Assembly: GCF_046533115.1 (NCBI RefSeq)
Contig: NZ_JAJQRC010000056.1
Location: forward strand, 1-16,932
Reading direction: 5' to 3'
Length of the DNA: 16,932 bases
DNA from: JAIRMO01 sp046533115
GTDB taxonomy: Bacteria > Spirochaetota > Spirochaetia > Treponematales > Breznakiellaceae
Shown: piece after piece, positions 13,947-16,932 of the stretch
Layout of the letters: every line of letters starts with the position of its first letter
How positions within the stretch are numbered: the stretch's first letter is position 1
Notes under the pieces: generated by a model
The model's database searches: none
Told to the model about the DNA's origin: nothing
Seen by the model: only the letters and a program-made list of their open reading frames with translations
Translations under genes and position numbers: made by a program

Positions 13947-15107
13947 CTATACCCCAAAAAGCGCCGCCGCCTTTTTCATGTTTGCAATAACCGGTATGCC
14001 AAAGGGACATTTCTCTTCGCAGCTTCCGCAGGAAACGCAGTCCTGACCATGGCTGGAAAGCGAACGATAGTGCTGTTGTACCGTAGGGGGAATATCGCTT
14101 CTGTTAAGCGCCGCGATGTCGGCATAACGGGTTACGGCGGCTATATCAATACCCTGCGGACAGGGCTGACAATGATTGCAGTAAAGACAGCCTCCTTTTG
14201 AAGATCCCTTAAAATCCTTGATGAATTCACTGTAATCCAGCTCTGTTTCACTTTTATCAAAATACGAGAGGGCATCTTTTATTTCCCCTTCGCTTTTGCT
14301 GCCCAAAAGGACGCTGGCGACCGCAGGGCGGTTAAGGGCGTAGTGAATACACTGGCTGACACTCATGGCGTTGCCCAGGGGTGAGAATTCGGGGGAGAGG
14401 AGTTTCCCCGCAAGCAGGGTTTTCATTACCGTTATGGAAACCTGCCGCTGTTCACAGATCTGATAAAAACGCGCCCGGCCCGGCTCAATCTCCAAACGGA
14501 AATTTTCTTTGAGTTTGGCGTCATCGAGAAGCTCGTAAATATCGGAATTAACCGGGGTCATGTCAAAAACAGGATTAACGCTGAACATGATAAGGTCCAC
14601 AATCCCGGTCGCCGCGATACGTCCGGCAATTTCACTGTTATGACAACTTGCGCCAATAGCGCGGATTATCCCCGCTTCCTTTAAGTCAAGGACATAGCGC
14701 AGCAATTCATCTTCAAAACAAAGGGAAAAATCATTATCCGTGTCAACAAAGAAGAACATACCGAAGTCTATATAGTCGGTTCCCAGACCTTTAAGAAGTT
14801 CTTCAAAATTCCTTTTGCAAACCGTAATGTCCCGGCTTACATCATACTGACCGTCGGTGGCTGAGGATCCGATGTGTCCCTGAATGAGCATTTTCCCGCG
14901 CTTGCCCCGCAGCGCCCGGTTTATATGGTTTTGTACCTCAAGGCCGGGCATACAGCAGTCCATGATGTTTATCCCGTTATCAAGGGCAAAATCAATAACC
15001 CGCTCGGTTTCTTCGGCGGAAATGCGGGCGATTCCTTCCGAGCCAAGGCCGATAACGCTTGCTTTTATTCCGGTTTTTCCTATGGTGCGGTATTCCATGG
15101 TTTCCAT
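13947..15107 (-). CDS. Aldo/keto reductase-like protein with C-terminal 4Fe-4S ferredoxin domain
   Basis: A 386-residue cytoplasmic protein. The N-terminal part is an AKR TIM barrel (MEYRTIGKTGIKASVIGLGS, ELLKGLGTDYIDFGMFFF, LKEAGIIRAIGASCHNSEI, MFSVNPVFD). The C-terminus carries two cluster motifs, CLYCNHCQPCP (CX2CX2CX2CP) and CVSCGSCEEKCP (CX2CX2CX3CP), fitting two 4Fe-4S centres. Oddly, the AKR tetrad is degenerate. The DTAxxY segment reads DCCMPG, so the Tyr is missing; the TK segment reads LIQGHIG; and the active-site His strand reads GMFFF. An electron-transfer or non-NADPH reaction is therefore possible. Start: ATG at 15107 after AAGGA; an upstream ATG at 15146 would precede the likely transcript start. 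It is followed after 11 bases by a small TGA-interrupted gene. Confidence 0.92.
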   Translation of the reverse strand: METMEYRTIGKTGIKASVIGLGSEGIARISAEETERVIDFALDNGINIMDCCMPGLEVQNHINRALRGKRGKMLIQGHIGSSATDGQYDVSRDITVCKRNFEELLKGLGTDYIDFGMFFFVDTDNDFSLCFEDELLRYVLDLKEAGIIRAIGASCHNSEIAGRIAATGIVDLIMFSVNPVFDMTPVNSDIYELLDDAKLKENFRLEIEPGRARFYQICEQRQVSITVMKTLLAGKLLSPEFSPLGNAMSVSQCIHYALNRPAVASVLLGSKSEGEIKDALSYFDKSETELDYSEFIKDFKGSSKGGCLYCNHCQPCPQGIDIAAVTRYADIAALNRSDIPPTVQQHYRSLSSHGQDCVSCGSCEEKCPFGIPVIANMKKAAALFGV

Positions 15108-15137
15108 ACTATCCTTTTTGTGCGAAAAATCATACAA

Positions 15138-15175
15138 CAGATCCACTATACAAGCTGGAGTTAACTATAAGTCAA
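15138..15175 (-). promoter_or_regulatory. Promoter of the aldo/keto reductase gene
   Basis: On the minus strand TTGACT (15175-15170), a 19-base spacer and TATAGT (15150-15145) each match five of six consensus bases. The spacer is longer than ideal. The predicted start near 15138 leaves a leader of about 30 bases and supports translation from the ATG at 15107. Confidence 0.5.
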
Positions 15176-15475
15176 GGGGGTTTGGGACCTTTTTTGGGAA
15201 AAAACAGCGTATGGTATAGGATTGATTGGTTAGACCTTATCAGGCAGCACTTAAGTTACCGTGGAACTTGCTCCGCGGAGGCCCATTACTTGCTATATTT
15301 GAAACAGCCTCGACAAATGTTTTCGCCCTGGGATACTGATCATATAGACTAAAGTACCGGATACCGCTAGATTTATACTAAGCCCGGTGGAACAGGGTAC
15401 GGACCCAAGGCCCGGGGCGAGAAATTGCAAGACCGGTGAGCGAGCCCACCGGGTCTCGAATAGAGGAGTATTCTG
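15176..15475 (+). other. Long structured leader/intergenic region upstream of adk
   Basis: About 300 bases without a convincing gene. TATACT at 15374-15379 is a possible -10 box for adk, without a good -35. Downstream the region becomes GC-rich. CCCGGTGG (15383-15390) is the exact complement of CCACCGGG (15446-15453). That right arm alternatively pairs with GACCGGTG (15431-15438) through 15447-15455 with one bulged base. The two foldings exclude each other and end about ten bases before the GAGGAG ribosome site of adk. No known riboswitch, 6S, SRP or tRNA consensus was recognised. The upstream half (15176-15370) shows only short hairpins. Confidence 0.45.
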
Positions 15476-16105
15476 ATGAAATTGATCTTTTTAGGCCCCC
15501 CCGGCGCGGGAAAAGGGACCCTTGCCGTACGGGCAGTGGATATACTTAAAATACCCCATATCAGTACCGGAGCCATCTTCCGCTCCGCCATTGCCGCAAA
15601 AAGCCCCCTGGGGCTCAAGGTAAAGGCCATTATTGAGGGAGGGCATCTGGTGGACGATCAGACCACCATTGCATTGGTCAAGGAACGGCTTGCCCAGGAA
15701 GATGCCCAAAACGGGTATATCCTGGACGGTTTTCCCCGGACCGTACCCCAGGCAGAGGCCCTGGCGGGTTTTTCCCCGGTGGATCGGGTGGTTAATTTCG
15801 ATATCCCCGATTCCGCGGTGCTGGAACGGCTCTCGGGCCGCCGGGTCTGCCGGAACTGCGGAACCAATTACCACATCACCTTTAACAAGCCCAAGCAGGA
15901 AAAGGTCTGCGATACCTGCGGCGGCGAGGTATACACCAGGGACGATGACCGGGAGGAGGCTGTCGCCAAGCGGCTGGAAGTCTACCGGGAACAAACCGCC
16001 CCCCTTATCGACTATTACCGGAAAAAAGGCATCCTTATCGACGTGGATGCCCGGCCTTTGGTGGACGAGGTGGTGGCGAACTTTAAAAAAGCCCTGGGGG
16101 TTTAG
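15476..16105 (+). CDS. adk: Adenylate kinase
   Basis: A 209-residue adenylate kinase that interconverts ATP + AMP and 2 ADP in the cytoplasm. The P-loop is GPPGAGKGT (residues 7-15). The AMP-binding domain has HISTGAIFRSAI and the conserved DGFPRT (about 84-89). The LID domain carries a four-cysteine zinc motif, CRNCG...CDTCGG (about 125-149), as in many Gram-positive and spirochaete enzymes of the long type. YTRDDDREEAVAKRLEVYREQT supplies the catalytic Asp/Arg residues. The ATG is seven bases after GAGGAG. It is divergent from the aldo/keto reductase gene and convergent with the Rpn-like gene, 36 bases apart. Confidence 0.98.
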   Translation: MKLIFLGPPGAGKGTLAVRAVDILKIPHISTGAIFRSAIAAKSPLGLKVKAIIEGGHLVDDQTTIALVKERLAQEDAQNGYILDGFPRTVPQAEALAGFSPVDRVVNFDIPDSAVLERLSGRRVCRNCGTNYHITFNKPKQEKVCDTCGGEVYTRDDDREEAVAKRLEVYREQTAPLIDYYRKKGILIDVDARPLVDEVVANFKKALGV

Positions 16106-16141
16106 CGGCAGCCTTTTTCGGGCCCATCCCCAGACAGCATA

Positions 16142-16932
16142 TTAGAGAGACTCGACCTCTTCCATGGTCAGATGCAGGCTTTGGGCAATTACCTCCACCG
16201 AAACGCCATAGCCCTTGAGGAGCCGGGCCGATTCCAGTTTTTCCCGGTAAGCTTCCGCCTGTTTTGCCTCCGAGCCTATTTGGATGCCTTCCTCTCGCCC
16301 TTCGTCGCGTCCTTCCTCTCGTCCCTTTTGGGTACCTATCTTGATGCCTTCCTCCCGGGCAAGCCGTTTGTCCTCTAAGACACTCTCTACCAATGCGTCA
16401 AACATCGTCTGGTACTCCTTCTTCCCTACATGTTCCTTCACCGCCTCTATCTCCTCAGCCGGGACTTCTAGCCGTTCCAACAGGACCGTGATCACATCCT
16501 TTACCAGTTTAACCATCCCCTCAGGAATATTCAATGCCACCCCTTCCCAATAGTCTCCCGGTAACCCCTTTAACTCCTCCAGTTCTTCCCGCTTCTGAAT
16601 ACGGTCTACCAATAGCAGCAACGACAGGGCGTCGCGGTACCGGCTCAGGTCTTCAAAGCCGTATTTGTTTAACTCTACCAGCTCATATTTGAAGGAGGGA
16701 ATATAATCGCCAAAGACGTCCTTTAGGGCGGTACGGTCGGCGAAGTTCCGGGCGGCGGTCCAGGGGGCGGGGCCGTCGTAGAAGATCAGGGGGAGGACCG
16801 GGGGGTAGCGGAAGTCCCTGGTGGAGGTAAGGCCGGGGTGTTCCCGGTTGACCTCCTTCTCGTACTTGTCCAGGACCAGGGTGATGTACTGGAGCATCTT
16901 GAAGGGGGCGCGGAAATTGACCTGGGACTCGT
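16142..16932 (-). CDS. Rpn-family PD-(D/E)XK nuclease / transposase-like protein (partial)
   Basis: The C-terminal part, at least 262 residues, of an Rpn-type (recombination-promoting nuclease, PDDEXK_2/TIGR01784-like) protein. The coding frame runs off the window edge, so the start and most catalytic residues are outside. Visible blocks are ESQVNFRAPFKMLQYITLVL (the core ending of the EHQS-type nuclease motif), FRYPPVLPLIFYDGPAPWTAA, a helical middle region and a charged stretch REEGIKIGTQKGREEGRDEG (about 60 residues from the end) with repeated (R/E)EEG units. The last residues, YGVSVEVIAQSLHLTMEEVESL, look like a short helix-turn-helix-like tail. Rpn genes are usually in many divergent copies per genome and linked to RecA-independent recombination. 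The protein is intact up to the edge; it is convergent with adk. Confidence 0.9.
   Translation of the reverse strand, partial: ESQVNFRAPFKMLQYITLVLDKYEKEVNREHPGLTSTRDFRYPPVLPLIFYDGPAPWTAARNFADRTALKDVFGDYIPSFKYELVELNKYGFEDLSRYRDALSLLLLVDRIQKREELEELKGLPGDYWEGVALNIPEGMVKLVKDVITVLLERLEVPAEEIEAVKEHVGKKEYQTMFDALVESVLEDKRLAREEGIKIGTQKGREEGRDEGREEGIQIGSEAKQAEAYREKLESARLLKGYGVSVEVIAQSLHLTMEEVESL

Noticed and set aside
15176..15475. 6S RNA, SRP RNA or tRNA in the adk leader
   Set aside because: Short resemblances such as GCTCCGCGG and a GGTCTCGAA segment were seen, but no complete conserved structure or cloverleaf could be built.

Overview
The window looks like a chromosomal stretch of a spirochaete, most plausibly a termite-gut type Treponema. 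This is inferred from gene style: a CUT1 sugar transporter locus without its own ATPase, Rpn-type nuclease genes with charged C-terminal repeats, and low-complexity GAGTGAGGAG-type repeats. It cannot be proved from this sequence alone. Base composition is uneven. The carbamoyl-phosphate synthase and adenylate kinase genes are GC-rich, while the sugar operon control region is very AT-rich.

Positions 85-7169 (minus strand) hold one long sugar-uptake and catabolism operon. Its transcription order is solute-binding protein, two CUT1 permeases, medium-chain dehydrogenase, TIM-barrel sugar isomerase/epimerase, ThuA-like protein and Gfo/Idh/MocA oxidoreductase. The last six genes are tightly spaced or overlapping. 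A stem-loop-rich gap of 352 bases separates the binding protein from the permeases. A LacI-family regulator (7596-8621) is divergent. Both divergent promoters carry TTGACA boxes, and a perfect 14-bp LacI-type operator (7228-7241) lies on the operon's -10 region. A ThuA protein together with a Gfo/Idh dehydrogenase and an isomerase suggests an oxidative 3-keto-sugar route, as in thu-type disaccharide loci. The substrate is not known.

Positions 8773-13664 (plus strand) hold carA, a small clan AA retropepsin-like aspartic protease gene, and carB. The CarB sequence closely resembles the eukaryotic CPSase II/CAD type. It carries an in-frame insertion of two 36-nt repeats plus an inverted arm in the linker between its two halves. 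carA may be leaderless.

Positions 13732-15107 (minus strand) hold an aldo/keto reductase-like protein with two C-terminal 4Fe-4S motifs. A tiny reading frame follows it, with a good ribosome site but an in-frame TGA. Divergent from these is adk (15476-16105), preceded by a long GC-rich leader able to form alternative hairpins. The window ends inside an Rpn-family PD-(D/E)XK nuclease/transposase-like gene (minus strand, N-terminus beyond the edge).

No tRNA, rRNA or CRISPR array was found. The best candidates for something new are the palindromic insertion inside carB, the aspartic protease wedged into the car operon, the TGA-interrupted small gene, and the mutually exclusive hairpins in the ABC operon and the adk leader.
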